Assembly (NCBI GenBank): GCA_015661715.1
Contig: DQVN01000154.1
Coordinates: 1 to 10,015, forward strand
Direction: 5' to 3'
DNA: 10,015 nt
Origin: Sulfurivirga caldicuralii
GTDB lineage: Bacteria; Pseudomonadota; Gammaproteobacteria; Thiomicrospirales; Thiomicrospiraceae
Shown: positions 1-7,729 of the stretch, piece after piece
Numbering within the stretch: position 1 is the stretch's first letter
Layout of the letters: every line of letters starts with the position of its first letter
Program-made: the position numbers and the translations under genes
Notes under the pieces: model-generated
Told to the model about the DNA's origin: nothing
Seen by the model: only the letters and a program-made list of their open reading frames with translations
Databases searched by the model: none

Positions 1-2658
1 CCCGCCATCTGAACGGTCGTGATAGGCCCAAATCAGACCGGCCTCATTCAGTGCCTGCACCGCAGCAAACAAGCCCTGCAGGTCTTCCGGCCGGTCTAGA
101 TCGGCGGTTATATCCCCCACCTGGTTGTACACCTGGGCCAGACAGCTCCCCCCAATGCGATGCTGGCCTCGCCCCAAGTCGATCAGCAGCAGGCGACTTT
201 TCCCTTTATCCGTGCGCAATTGCGGCGTCAGCGTCTTACGCGCATCCACCACAGGGGCAAAGGCGGAAATCACCAGCGTCACCGGCGCGGTCACCGACTT
301 GCGCGCGCCATTTTCTTCCCAGACGGTGCGCATGGAAAGGGAATCCTTGCCCACGGGAATAGTCAGGTTCAATGCGGGACACAGCGCCATACCGAGGGCT
401 TCAACCGCATCATACAGTTTGGCATCTTCGCCCGGATGGCCGGCCGCCGCCATCCAGTTGGCGGACAGCTTGATATCGGAGAGCTTGTCGATACGCGCTG
501 CCGCCAGATTGGTAATCGCCTCAGCAACGGCCAAACGGGCTGACGCCTGAGGGTTGGTCAGCGCCACGGCGGGCCGCTCGCCCATACCCATGGCCTCGCC
601 TGTATAGCCTTCATAATCGGTCAGGGTAACGGCGCAGTCTGCAACCGGCACCTGCCAGGGCCCCACCATCTGATCCCGCGCCACCTGCCCGGTAATGGTG
701 CGATCGCCAATGGTGATCAAAAAGGTCTTATCCGCCACGGTGGGCAGTTGCAGAATACGCTGAACCACCTCTTGGAAATCCAGGATTTCCGTCTCAAAAC
801 CTGCTTGCGGCAGATCCCGACGTTTAACATCACGGTGCATGCGCGGCGGCTTGCCCAGCAGGATATTCAAGGGCAGATCCACCGGGTTGTTGTCAAAATA
901 ACGGTCATGCACCCGCAGACGCTGATCTTCTGTGGCCTCGCCCACAATGGCATAGGGACAGCGCTCCCGTTCGCAGATGGCGATAAAGTCATCCAAACGA
1001 TCCGGGTAGATGGCGATAACATAGCGCTCCTGAGATTCGTTACACCAGATTTCCATGGGCGACATACCCGGCTCATCGCATGGAATCTCCCGTAACTCAA
1101 AATGCCCGCCCCGGCCTGCATCATTCACCAGTTCAGGAAAGGCGTTAGACAGGCCTCCAGCACCCACATCATGAATGGAGGCGATAGGGTTGGCCTCTCC
1201 CAGCCAGCAGCAGCGGTCGATCACTTCCTGTGCCCGTCGTTCCATCTCAGGGTTGTCCCGCTGCACGGAGGCAAAGTCCAAAGCTTCACTGCCTGCGCCG
1301 CTGTCCACGGATGAGGCCGCCCCACCGCCCAAACCGATCAGCATCGCCGGCCCGCCCAGCACCACCAACTTAGCTCCTGCGGGAATGTCCTGTTTGTGGA
1401 TGTGCATTTCACGAATATTGCCCAGGCCGCCTGCCAGCATCACCGGCTTGTGATAACCGCGCATCTCTATGCCCTCATGGGTCATCAGCGGCACCTCGTA
1501 GGTACGGAAATAACCGCAGATGGCCGGACGACCGAACTCATTGTTATAGGCCGCCGCCCCTAAAGGGCCATCCAGCATGATCTCCAGTGCGGAGGCAATG
1601 CGCTCAGGCTTGCCATAATCATGCTCCCATGGCTGGCGCAAGCCAGGAATTTTCAAGTTAGAGACAGTAAACCCGGTCAACCCCGCCTTCGGCTTGGCGC
1701 CCTGGCCGGTGGCGCCCTCATCGCGAATCTCTCCACCAGAGCCTGTTGCCGCACCCGGCCAAGGCGAAATGGCGGTAGGATGATTATGGGTCTCCACTTT
1801 GATCTGGATATGCACAGGTTCCAGATGTGCCTGATAAACGCCGCTATGGGGCTGTGGAAAAAAACGCTTGGCCTGATGCCCACGAATCACCGCCGCATTA
1901 TCGGAATAGGCCGAGAGGATATTTTCGTTGTAGTTTTGATAGGTATTGCGGATCATGCCGAACAGAGAGTGGGGTTTCTCCTCCCCATCGATCGTCCAGC
2001 TGGCATTGAAGATTTTGTGCCGACAATGCTCGGAGTTGGCCTGGGCGAACATCATCAGCTCTGCATCCGTAGGATTTCGCCCTAATGCACGGTAGTGCTC
2101 TACCAGATAATCGATCTCATCATCGCTCAATGCCAGCCCCATCACCTGGTTTGCCGCCTCCAGCGCCTGACGCCCGCCCTGCAAAATATCCACCGTTTCA
2201 ACGGAACGCGGCTCATGCACGGTAAACAAGCGTTCTGCATCCTCCAGATCCGTGATCACCGTTTGCATCATGCGATCATGCAACAGCGGCAACAAACGCT
2301 CATGCACCTCCTCCACTGCACCCTCCAACCAATAGGCGACGCCCCGCTCTATTCGCTCAATCCCCTTCAGACCACAGATATGGGCGATATCCGTCGCCTT
2401 GCTGGCCCATGGAGAGATGGTGCCAAAACGGGGCATCACCACCAGCGTGGGCCGCGCATCAACACGCAACGGCTCAGCTTGGCCATTGAGCAGTTGATGC
2501 AAAATACGCTGGCCTTGATCATCATGGGGCGGCGCATCAATGAAATAGACATGCCGGGTTAAAAGGGAAACCGGCTGACCGGCCGCATCGGTCAAGCGTT
2601 GTGCCAATTGCTGTTGACGAAAGTCCGTCAATGCCTGATGACCCCAAATAATCTGCAT
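1..2658 (-). CDS. purL: Phosphoribosylformylglycinamidine synthase, long form (partial, C-terminus outside window)
   Basis: PurL makes FGAM from FGAR, ATP and glutamine, the fourth step of de novo purine synthesis, in the cytoplasm. The frame is open for 886 codons from ATG 2658 to the left edge, without frameshift in the stretches I translated. The family's long form is about 1,300 residues, so the glutamine amidotransferase domain with its Cys-His-Glu triad lies outside. Visible marks are NSEHCRHK near residues 208-215, VETHNHPTA at 288-296 followed by a Gly-rich [14 protein letters not shown] stretch, GLGGGAASS near 441-449, [10 protein letters not shown] at 767-776 and HDRSDGG at 880-886, the start of the second conserved half. 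The start is fixed by AGGAG at 2666-2670, 7 nt upstream. The gene follows the dapA-bamC operon on the same strand, but a terminator separates them. In E. coli, purC rather than purL lies downstream of bamC. Identification is very secure. Confidence 0.97.
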   Translation of the reverse strand, partial: MQIIWGHQALTDFRQQQLAQRLTDAAGQPVSLLTRHVYFIDAPPHDDQGQRILHQLLNGQAEPLRVDARPTLVVMPRFGTISPWASKATDIAHICGLKGIERIERGVAYWLEGAVEEVHERLLPLLHDRMMQTVITDLEDAERLFTVHEPRSVETVDILQGGRQALEAANQVMGLALSDDEIDYLVEHYRALGRNPTDAELMMFAQANSEHCRHKIFNASWTIDGEEKPHSLFGMIRNTYQNYNENILSAYSDNAAVIRGHQAKRFFPQPHSGVYQAHLEPVHIQIKVETHNHPTAISPWPGAATGSGGEIRDEGATGQGAKPKAGLTGFTVSNLKIPGLRQPWEHDYGKPERIASALEIMLDGPLGAAAYNNEFGRPAICGYFRTYEVPLMTHEGIEMRGYHKPVMLAGGLGNIREMHIHKQDIPAGAKLVVLGGPAMLIGLGGGAASSVDSGAGSEALDFASVQRDNPEMERRAQEVIDRCCWLGEANPIASIHDVGAGGLSNAFPELVNDAGRGGHFELREIPCDEPGMSPMEIWCNESQERYVIAIYPDRLDDFIAICERERCPYAIVGEATEDQRLRVHDRYFDNNPVDLPLNILLGKPPRMHRDVKRRDLPQAGFETEILDFQEVVQRILQLPTVADKTFLITIGDRTITGQVARDQMVGPWQVPVADCAVTLTDYEGYTGEAMGMGERPAVALTNPQASARLAVAEAITNLAAARIDKLSDIKLSANWMAAAGHPGEDAKLYDAVEALGMALCPALNLTIPVGKDSLSMRTVWEENGARKSVTAPVTLVISAFAPVVDARKTLTPQLRTDKGKSRLLLIDLGRGQHRIGGSCLAQVYNQVGDITADLDRPEDLQGLFAAVQALNEAGLIWAYHDRSDGG

Positions 2659-2670
2659 AAACACGCTCCT

Positions 2671-2703
2671 AAAAAAACAAATCAAGCCCGTAAGCGGGCT
2701 TGA
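2671..2703 (-). terminator. Rho-independent terminator of the dapA-bamC operon, abutting the purL RBS
   Basis: Read on the minus strand, a perfect 9-bp stem (TCAAGCCCG / CGGGCTTGA, plus-strand arms 2682-2690 and 2695-2703) closes a 4-nt loop and is followed by ATTTGTTTTTTT. It lies 31 nt after the bamC stop codon. The last T of the tract is next to the AGGAG ribosome binding site of purL, so the hairpin is also in or next to the purL leader. It could therefore act as an attenuator on read-through into purL. That role is inference. Confidence 0.88.
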
Positions 2704-2733
2704 TGAGGATGGTTTGTCTGCTAACCAATAGGG

Positions 2734-3861
2734 TTATTGCCCCAGCAGTCCCAATTTCTCAAACACGCGCAAACGAGTTGCCTGGTTCATGGGTGTGTCC
2801 CCTTCAGGCACATCCACCTGCAGCAGTGTCTGTTGCGGGTTGTCCTTCACCGGCTTGAGCTGCAACACCACCTGCTTGGGTAAGCCGTTATCACGACGCC
2901 AGAACGCCATGGATGACCAGAAGCCTTTGTCTTCCGCCCCATCCAACCGCACAACCATTTGGTGACGCTCAGGCGATACGGAAACCACCTGCCAATCGGC
3001 CCGCCAGATCATAGATTGCAAATAGGCCCAGGACTGAGACAAGGGCGCATGCAAAATCAAGCCATCGATCTCTTCGCCTTTGACGATTTCTACTGTGTGC
3101 GCCGACACCTTGACCTGTTTTAAGGCCGCCTCCTTGTGGGCACCGAAAAACACCGCAGCCTGGTAAAGGATCTCCAGTTCTTTGACCGGATCATAAGGTT
3201 TGACGTGATATACCTCAGTATCACCATCGTCTACGGCAAACACCTGATGGTGATGGAAGCGGATTTGCGCCCGTTGAGCGTTTGGATCCACCGTCACATG
3301 CACGGTAAAGCGATCCATGGCGCCATCGGCCACTTCCGGACGCCATTTGTTCAATAATTTACGCAGGGGGCTAACATCCAGCAGGGGGACGATTTCCTTG
3401 CGCTGAACATATTCTGTCTTGATGATACCGGTTGCGCGGTTGGCTTCCTTGATCGGCAAACCTAAAGTCTTGAGAAACTTTTGCACGCCCTCCCACGCCA
3501 TATCGGCTGACACCTCATCAAGGGTCAGCCAACGCTCACACAAAGTGGCTTCAACCGCGACACCCTTTGCTTTATAAGCGGGTATCGCTTCTTGGCTGAT
3601 CTGGGCCACTTCACTGGATACCACCTGATTGCCCAAACGGGTCACCGCTTGGTTGTCCAGCAGGGCAAGACTATTATTCTGCTGGGGTTTGACCAGTGTG
3701 GGCGGCGTCTCTAAAGATTCGGCCAATGCCCGTTCTTGATCCCGATAATTGCTCGAACTCCACACGCTGTCTTCCAGATTCAATGCTTTAGAGAAAGAGC
3801 TACAACCACTCAGACTCACAGCACCCACCGCAAATAAAAGCGCTCCCACTACCGGCTTCAT
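2734..3861 (-). CDS. bamC: Outer membrane protein assembly factor BamC (NlpB lipoprotein)
   Basis: BamC is a lipoprotein of the BAM complex (BamABCDE), which folds and inserts beta-barrel proteins into the outer membrane. From ATG 3861 the product is 375 residues, near the roughly 340 of E. coli. It opens with Met-Lys, a hydrophobic run and the lipobox LSGC, which puts the lipidated cysteine at residue 20. This is a textbook signal peptidase II signal. Next comes a polar, probably unstructured stretch to about residue 90, the part that contacts BamD in E. coli, then two globular portions matching the family's helix-grip domains. The frame extends 15 codons further upstream, but that would bury the signal peptide, so I reject it. 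The start overlaps the dapA stop as ATGA, as in E. coli, implying translational coupling. GGGGGTG just upstream may serve as its ribosome binding site. A terminator follows at 2671-2703. Confidence 0.93.
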   Translation of the reverse strand: MKPVVGALLFAVGAVSLSGCSSFSKALNLEDSVWSSSNYRDQERALAESLETPPTLVKPQQNNSLALLDNQAVTRLGNQVVSSEVAQISQEAIPAYKAKGVAVEATLCERWLTLDEVSADMAWEGVQKFLKTLGLPIKEANRATGIIKTEYVQRKEIVPLLDVSPLRKLLNKWRPEVADGAMDRFTVHVTVDPNAQRAQIRFHHHQVFAVDDGDTEVYHVKPYDPVKELEILYQAAVFFGAHKEAALKQVKVSAHTVEIVKGEEIDGLILHAPLSQSWAYLQSMIWRADWQVVSVSPERHQMVVRLDGAEDKGFWSSMAFWRRDNGLPKQVVLQLKPVKDNPQQTLLQVDVPEGDTPMNQATRLRVFEKLGLLGQ

Positions 3862-4733
3862 AACACCCCCGCTGTTTTTAATGCCGCCTCCACTTTGCCC
3901 TGACACGCCTCAGATAAGGGGGTCAGGGGTAAACGCAGGGTCGGACCTATTTTGCCCATTCGCTGCAAGGCCCACTTCACTGGGATAGGATTGGACTCAC
4001 AGAACAGGGTAGCGTGCAAATCAGCCAGGGGGGCATCGATCTGACGGGCACGCTGCTCATCACCCGCCAGGGCTGCAGCATAGGCGTCATGAACCGCCTT
4101 GGGCGCCACATTGGCCGTCACCGAAATACCGCCATGCCCCCCTTTGAGAATAAAGTCGATGGCCGTGGCATCATCCCCGGTATAGAGCATGAAATCGCTG
4201 TCTACGCGGCGCTGGATCTCCGGCACACGGCTCAAATCGCCCGTGGCCTCCTTAATGCCAATGATATTGTCGATTTGCGCCAGACGAACGACCGTTTGCG
4301 GCAAAATGTCGCAGGCTGTCCGCCCTGGTACGTTATACAGAATTTGCGGCAAGGCGACCACTTCAGCCACCGTCTTATAGTGCTGATACAAGCCTTCCTG
4401 GGTCGGTTTGTTGTAATAGGGCGCCACCAAAAGCGCGGCATCCGCACCGATCTCTTTGGCACAACGGGTCAGCTCAATGGCCTCGCGGGTCGAGTTGGAG
4501 CCTGTACCGGCAATGACGGGAATACGGCGGGCGACTTGCTCCACCGTAAAACGCATGACCTCACAGTGCTCCTGATGATCCAGCGTCGCCGACTCACCCG
4601 TGGTGCCCACGGTGACGATGCCATCGGTTCCCTGTTCGATATGAAATTCGATCAGATCGGCGAGCGCGTCATAATCCACACGCTCATCTTCGGTCATGGG
4701 CGTGACCAGCGCGACAATACTGCCTTTAAACAC
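3858..4733 (-). CDS. dapA: 4-hydroxy-tetrahydrodipicolinate synthase
   Basis: DapA condenses pyruvate with aspartate semialdehyde, the first committed step to diaminopimelate and lysine. It is a cytoplasmic TIM-barrel lyase, usually a tetramer. Starting at GTG 4733 the product is 291 residues beginning MFKGSIVALVTPM, close to E. coli MFTGSIVAIVTPM. In this numbering the known active-site residues fall on their E. coli positions: Thr44-Thr45 in GTTGES, Tyr106-Tyr107 in APYYNKP, Tyr133, Arg138 in PGRTACD, and the Schiff-base Lys161 in GIKEATGD. A GGHGGISV loop follows. Another GTG two codons upstream (4739) leaves only one base after the AGGGAG ribosome binding site, while 4733 has a 7-nt spacing, so I prefer 4733. 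The gene is first in the dapA-bamC operon. E. coli has bcp near dapA too, here divergent across a short gap. Confidence 0.97.
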   Translation of the reverse strand: MFKGSIVALVTPMTEDERVDYDALADLIEFHIEQGTDGIVTVGTTGESATLDHQEHCEVMRFTVEQVARRIPVIAGTGSNSTREAIELTRCAKEIGADAALLVAPYYNKPTQEGLYQHYKTVAEVVALPQILYNVPGRTACDILPQTVVRLAQIDNIIGIKEATGDLSRVPEIQRRVDSDFMLYTGDDATAIDFILKGGHGGISVTANVAPKAVHDAYAAALAGDEQRARQIDAPLADLHATLFCESNPIPVKWALQRMGKIGPTLRLPLTPLSEACQGKVEAALKTAGVL

Positions 4734-4740
4734 GTACACG

Positions 4741-4746
4741 CTCCCT
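4741..4746 (-). promoter_or_regulatory. Ribosome binding site that decides the dapA start
   Basis: AGGGAG on the minus strand lies 7 nt from GTG 4733 and only 1 nt from GTG 4739. This spacing, together with the match of the N-terminus to E. coli DapA, selects 4733. Confidence 0.8.
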
Positions 4747-4768
4747 ACAAGCTGCTGTCAAAGGGCTA

Positions 4769-4798
4769 ATCTTACTCGCCTGGCCACGGTGCTGACAA
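4769..4798 (-). promoter_or_regulatory. Candidate sigma-70 promoter for dapA-bamC
   Basis: On the minus strand a -35 box TTGTCA (4793-4798, five of six consensus bases) is separated by 18 nt from a -10 box TAAGAT (4769-4774, four of six). Transcription would begin near 4762, giving a leader of about 30 nt that contains the AGGGAG ribosome binding site. Position and spacing are good. The site is a sequence match only. Confidence 0.55.
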
Positions 4799-4826
4799 GT
4801 GGACGGGGGCTTTTTGCCCACAACGC

Positions 4827-4855
4827 TTGCACAGCCTTCGTCCAAAGCGCACAAT
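4827..4855 (+). promoter_or_regulatory. Weak candidate promoter for the bcp operon
   Basis: TTGCAC (4827-4832), 17 nt, then CACAAT (4850-4855) is the best sigma-70-like pair upstream of bcp in the divergent gap 4734-4888. It would start transcription near 4862, about 27 nt before the ATG. The -10 box matches only four of six bases, so other placements are possible. Confidence 0.3.
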
Positions 4856-4888
4856 TAAACTGTTTACAACAACAAAAAGACGTTGATT

Positions 4889-5359
4889 ATGGTTGAAGTC
4901 GGAAACCCCATCCCACCCTTTGAAGCAACCGCCACCGGCGGTAAAACCCTCACCGCTGAGGATTTAAAAGGGCACTGGAGCGTGCTTTACTTCTATCCTA
5001 AGGATAATACCCCGGGATGCACCAAGGAGGGTGAGGCCTTTCGTGATTACTATGCCGCGTTTCAAGCGCTCAATTGCGAAATCTACGGCTGTTCCCGCGA
5101 CAGCTTGAAGTCGCACGAACGGTTCAAGGAAAAATATCAATTTCCTTTTGAGCTGATCTCAGATCCGGATGAAACCCTTTGTCGCCTGTTTGATGTGATC
5201 AAGCTGAAGAAGAACTATGGTCGTGAGTATTACGGCATCGAGCGCAGTACTTTTCTTATTGATCCCCAGGGCATTCTGCGCCATCAATGGCGTAAGGTAC
5301 GGGTACCGGGCCATGTGGAAGAGGTGTTGGAAACCCTCAAAACACTGCAGGAAGGCTGA
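4889..5359 (+). CDS. bcp: Thioredoxin-dependent thiol peroxidase, BCP/PrxQ family
   Basis: Bcp is a cytoplasmic peroxiredoxin that reduces hydrogen peroxide and organic hydroperoxides, usually recycled by thioredoxin. The 156-residue product equals the E. coli length. The peroxidatic site is YFYPKDNTPGCT with Cys44, followed by FRD; GCSRDS and the FELISDPD segment are also family features, and STFLID precedes the last strand. The residue five after the peroxidatic Cys, where E. coli has its resolving Cys, is Glu49 here; the other cysteines are 63, 68 and 98. ATG 4889 is chosen because TTG 4883 would add only two residues and neither has a strong ribosome binding site. It is the first gene of a tight operon: the next gene starts 3 nt after its stop, and the AGGAAGG that serves that gene lies inside the end of bcp. 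Confidence 0.94.
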   Translation: MVEVGNPIPPFEATATGGKTLTAEDLKGHWSVLYFYPKDNTPGCTKEGEAFRDYYAAFQALNCEIYGCSRDSLKSHERFKEKYQFPFELISDPDETLCRLFDVIKLKKNYGREYYGIERSTFLIDPQGILRHQWRKVRVPGHVEEVLETLKTLQEG

Positions 5360-5362
5360 TCC

Positions 5363-6760
5363 ATGAAACGCATCTTCATTCTGGACACCAATGTCCTCAT
5401 CCATGATCCCATGTCCTTATTCCAGTTTCAGGAGCACGATATCTATCTACCCATGACCGTGCTGGAAGAGCTGGACAACCACAAAAAGGGCATCTCAGAG
5501 GTGGCGCGCAATGCCCGGGAGGCCAACCGCATTCTCGACCTGTTGATCAGCGGTGAATCCTTCGAAGATATCCGAAAGGGTATCCCCCTGAGCAAATATC
5601 AAGGCCTTGGTATTGATGAGGCGCAAAACCGTTTGGGGCGGCTCTTTTTTGAAACGGAACCGGAACAGGTGGCACTGCCACCCGGCCTTTCCACCAGCAA
5701 CGCGGATACACGAATTCTTGAGGCCGGCTTAGCGCTCCAGGCCCACTTCCCCGAATGCAAGGTCACTTTGGTGACCAAAGATATCAACATGCGCATCAAG
5801 GCCGCTGCCGTAGGCCTGCATTCAGAAGACTACTACAATGACCGTGTTCTGGAAGATACCGATCTGCTCTACACCGGCTGGTACGAACTGCCAGAGGATT
5901 TTTACAGCCAACATGCCGCCAAAATGACGTCATGGCAGGAGGATGGGCGCACATTCTATGCCTTGACACTGGATACCCCGCCCGACTGGTATCCCAATGC
6001 GTTCCTCGTCAGCGACAACGATAGTGGCTTTACCGCCATTGTCCGGGAAATTCAAGGCAAACGGGTCAAGCTGGAATACCCCCACGACTACACCACACGG
6101 AGTGTGTGGGGCATTACCGCCCGCAACCGGGAGCAGAATATGGCGTTGAACCTGCTCATGGATCCGGAGGTGGACTTTGTCACCCTTGTGGGCCAGGCCG
6201 GCACGGGCAAGACTTTGCTGACGCTGGCGGCTGCCCTGGAGCAGACCCTGGAAGAAAACCGCTATGCGGAGATCATCATGACCCGCGCCACCATTCCCAT
6301 TGCAGAGGATATCGGCTTTCTACCCGGCACAGAGGAAGAAAAGATGACCCCGTGGATGGGCGCGCTACTGGATAACATGGAAGTTCTCCTGCACGTGGAA
6401 GGCGGTGGCTCCAATAGCTGGCAACACCAGGCGACGCGGGATCTGCTCCATGACCGGATTAAAATCAAGTCCATGAACTTTATGCGTGGCCGCACGTTCG
6501 TCAACCGGTTTGTCATTATCGATGAAGCGCAAAATCTCACGCCAAAACAAATGAAAACATTGATTACGCGGGCCGGCCCCGGCACCAAAATGGTCTGTTT
6601 GGGCAACCTGGCCCAGATCGACACCCCTTACCTCACCGAAACCACCAGCGGGCTGACCTATGTGGTGGATCGCGCCAAAAGCTGGAATCATAGCGGACAC
6701 ATCACCCTGCAGAAGGGCGAGCGTTCACGGTTGGCGCAATGGGCAGCGGAGACACTATGA
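5363..6760 (+). CDS. PIN domain - PhoH-family ATPase (PhoH2/YlaK type)
   Basis: This 465-residue protein joins an N-terminal PIN nuclease-like domain to a C-terminal PhoH ATPase. The PIN part (about 1-150) begins FILDTNVLIHDP. Its likely metal-binding acids are Asp8, Glu35/Glu36 in LEEL, Asp115 in NADTRIL and Asp140 in TKDINMR, so the active site looks intact. A linker of about 100 residues leads to the PhoH part, with Walker A GQAGTGKT at 277-284 (Lys283) and Walker B FVIIDEAQN with Asp387-Glu388. Length and order match PhoH2 proteins, for which ATP-dependent RNA unwinding and cleavage has been reported in actinobacteria. Function in gammaproteobacteria is poorly defined, so an RNA role here is inference. 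The start has AGGAAGG at 5349-5355, 7 nt upstream. The gene sits 3 nt after bcp, and its stop overlaps the next start as ATGA. No small antitoxin-like gene precedes it. Confidence 0.93.
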   Translation: MKRIFILDTNVLIHDPMSLFQFQEHDIYLPMTVLEELDNHKKGISEVARNAREANRILDLLISGESFEDIRKGIPLSKYQGLGIDEAQNRLGRLFFETEPEQVALPPGLSTSNADTRILEAGLALQAHFPECKVTLVTKDINMRIKAAAVGLHSEDYYNDRVLEDTDLLYTGWYELPEDFYSQHAAKMTSWQEDGRTFYALTLDTPPDWYPNAFLVSDNDSGFTAIVREIQGKRVKLEYPHDYTTRSVWGITARNREQNMALNLLMDPEVDFVTLVGQAGTGKTLLTLAAALEQTLEENRYAEIIMTRATIPIAEDIGFLPGTEEEKMTPWMGALLDNMEVLLHVEGGGSNSWQHQATRDLLHDRIKIKSMNFMRGRTFVNRFVIIDEAQNLTPKQMKTLITRAGPGTKMVCLGNLAQIDTPYLTETTSGLTYVVDRAKSWNHSGHITLQKGERSRLAQWAAETL

Positions 6761-7629
6761 AACATGCGCATCCTTTACAGCCAGGTGATGCTATCCTGAT
6801 CACCGGCTGCTCAAGCGGTATCGGCTACTATGCAGCCTTTGCGCTGCAACAGGCAGGCTTTGATGTAATCGCCAGCGCGCGCAAATCAGAGGATGTCGCC
6901 CAGCTTATTAAAGCGGGTCTCAAGTGCGTACACCTGGACCTGGATAATGAAAACAGCATCGAAACCGGCCTGTCCGCCGCCATTGAACAGAGTGAGAAGG
7001 GCTATTTGCGCGGCCTGTTCAACAATGGGGCTTTTGGCTTGCCGGGGGCTGTGGAGGATCTCAGCCGCGATGCACTGCGCGCCCAGTTTGAAACCAATGT
7101 CTTCGGCACCCAAAGCCTGACCAACCATTTCATTCACCACCTGCGTCAACATGGCCATGGCGGGCGCATTGTCTATAACAGCTCCATTTTGGGATTTGCT
7201 GCCATGGCCTATCGCGGCGCCTACAATGCGAGCAAATTCGCCATTGAAGGCCTGGCCGATACGCTGCGACTGGAGTTATGGAATGCCCCCATCGATATCG
7301 TGCTGATCGAACCGGGGCCGATCAGCTCCCGCTTCCGCACCAATGCCTATGATGCATTCCGCCGCTGGATCAACCCGGAACACAGCGCCCATCGCGCTCA
7401 ATATGAAGCCATGATTCAACGCCTGCAGAAGGAAGGTGCTGCTGCCCCCTTCACTCTGGGGCCTGAAGCGGTCACCCGCGTGCTGTTCAAATCCCTGACA
7501 ACGCGCAAACCCGCCGCCCGCTATGGGGTTACGCTGCCAACCCATGTTTTTGCCTGGCTAAAACGCCTTCTGCCCACCCCCATCTTAGATTACCTACTCC
7601 TGCAGGCCGGCGGTCAGGGCAAAAGATAA
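6757..7629 (+). CDS. Short-chain dehydrogenase/reductase, YbbO-like
   Basis: This is a classical SDR of 290 residues, probably a cytoplasmic NADP(H)-dependent carbonyl or aldehyde reductase. The nucleotide-binding motif TGCSSGIG is at residues 16-23. The structural Asn is Asn114, and the catalytic set is Ser142/Ser143, Tyr156 and Lys160 in YNASK, followed by IEPGPISSRF. The usual NNAG motif reads NNGA at 89-92, a variant I recall from related SDRs, so I do not treat it as damage. The C-terminal features FTLGPEAV, a Pro-rich RYGVTLP segment and LKRLLP resemble E. coli YbbO, an NADPH-dependent aldehyde reductase, which is my best analogy; the true substrate cannot be read. Start 6757 overlaps the upstream stop as ATGA and has GGAG 5 nt before it. 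An in-frame ATG at 6739 has no ribosome binding site. Removal of reactive aldehydes would fit its peroxidase neighbours, but this is inference. Confidence 0.9.
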   Translation: MKHAHPLQPGDAILITGCSSGIGYYAAFALQQAGFDVIASARKSEDVAQLIKAGLKCVHLDLDNENSIETGLSAAIEQSEKGYLRGLFNNGAFGLPGAVEDLSRDALRAQFETNVFGTQSLTNHFIHHLRQHGHGGRIVYNSSILGFAAMAYRGAYNASKFAIEGLADTLRLELWNAPIDIVLIEPGPISSRFRTNAYDAFRRWINPEHSAHRAQYEAMIQRLQKEGAAAPFTLGPEAVTRVLFKSLTTRKPAARYGVTLPTHVFAWLKRLLPTPILDYLLLQAGGQGKR

Positions 7630-7630
7630 G

Positions 7631-7645
7631 ATAGAGAAAAGCTAT
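7631..7645 (+). promoter_or_regulatory. OxyR-like palindrome upstream of the peroxiredoxin gene
   Basis: ATAG, 7 nt, CTAT matches all eight outer bases of one half of the OxyR site consensus (ATAG-N7-CTAT, normally twice with 7 nt between). Its centre, near 7638, would be about 53 bp before the predicted transcription start, a position used by OxyR as activator. The second half, expected at 7653-7667, is poor: only GTAT at 7664-7667 resembles it. OxyR control is an inference, strengthened by the gene downstream. Confidence 0.35.
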
Positions 7646-7655
7646 TATCATATCC

Positions 7656-7684
7656 TTGATGATGTATTTTTATTGAAATATACT
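7656..7684 (+). promoter_or_regulatory. Strong candidate sigma-70 promoter of the 2-Cys peroxiredoxin gene
   Basis: TTGATG (7656-7661), exactly 17 nt, then TATACT (7679-7684) is the best promoter match in the window. The spacer is A/T-rich, unlike the flanking genes. Transcription would start near 7691, giving a leader of about 39 nt. Confidence 0.72.
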
Positions 7685-7715
7685 TTCCTGTTGTTTTCTA
7701 TTAGCAACCTCGCAA

Positions 7716-7721
7716 AAGGAG
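7716..7721 (+). promoter_or_regulatory. Ribosome binding site that decides the peroxiredoxin start
   Basis: AAGGAG lies 8 nt before ATG 7730. The frame is open further upstream to 7673, but that extension overlaps the promoter and would add a leader with no counterpart in the family. Confidence 0.85.
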
Positions 7722-7729
7722 TGATAACC

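Noticed and set aside
1621..2562. Two plus-strand open frames of about 155 codons each (1621-2085 and 2095-2562)
   Set aside because: They lie antisense to well-conserved purL codons, have no recognisable domains and no ribosome binding sites. They reflect the codon bias of purL.
4014..4769. Plus-strand open frame of 251 codons
   Set aside because: It is antisense across dapA, whose active-site residues are all present. The translation has no family features.
5363..6760. PIN-PhoH gene as part of a toxin-antitoxin pair
   Set aside because: No small antitoxin-like frame lies upstream or overlapping; the neighbours are bcp and an SDR gene, both metabolic enzymes.
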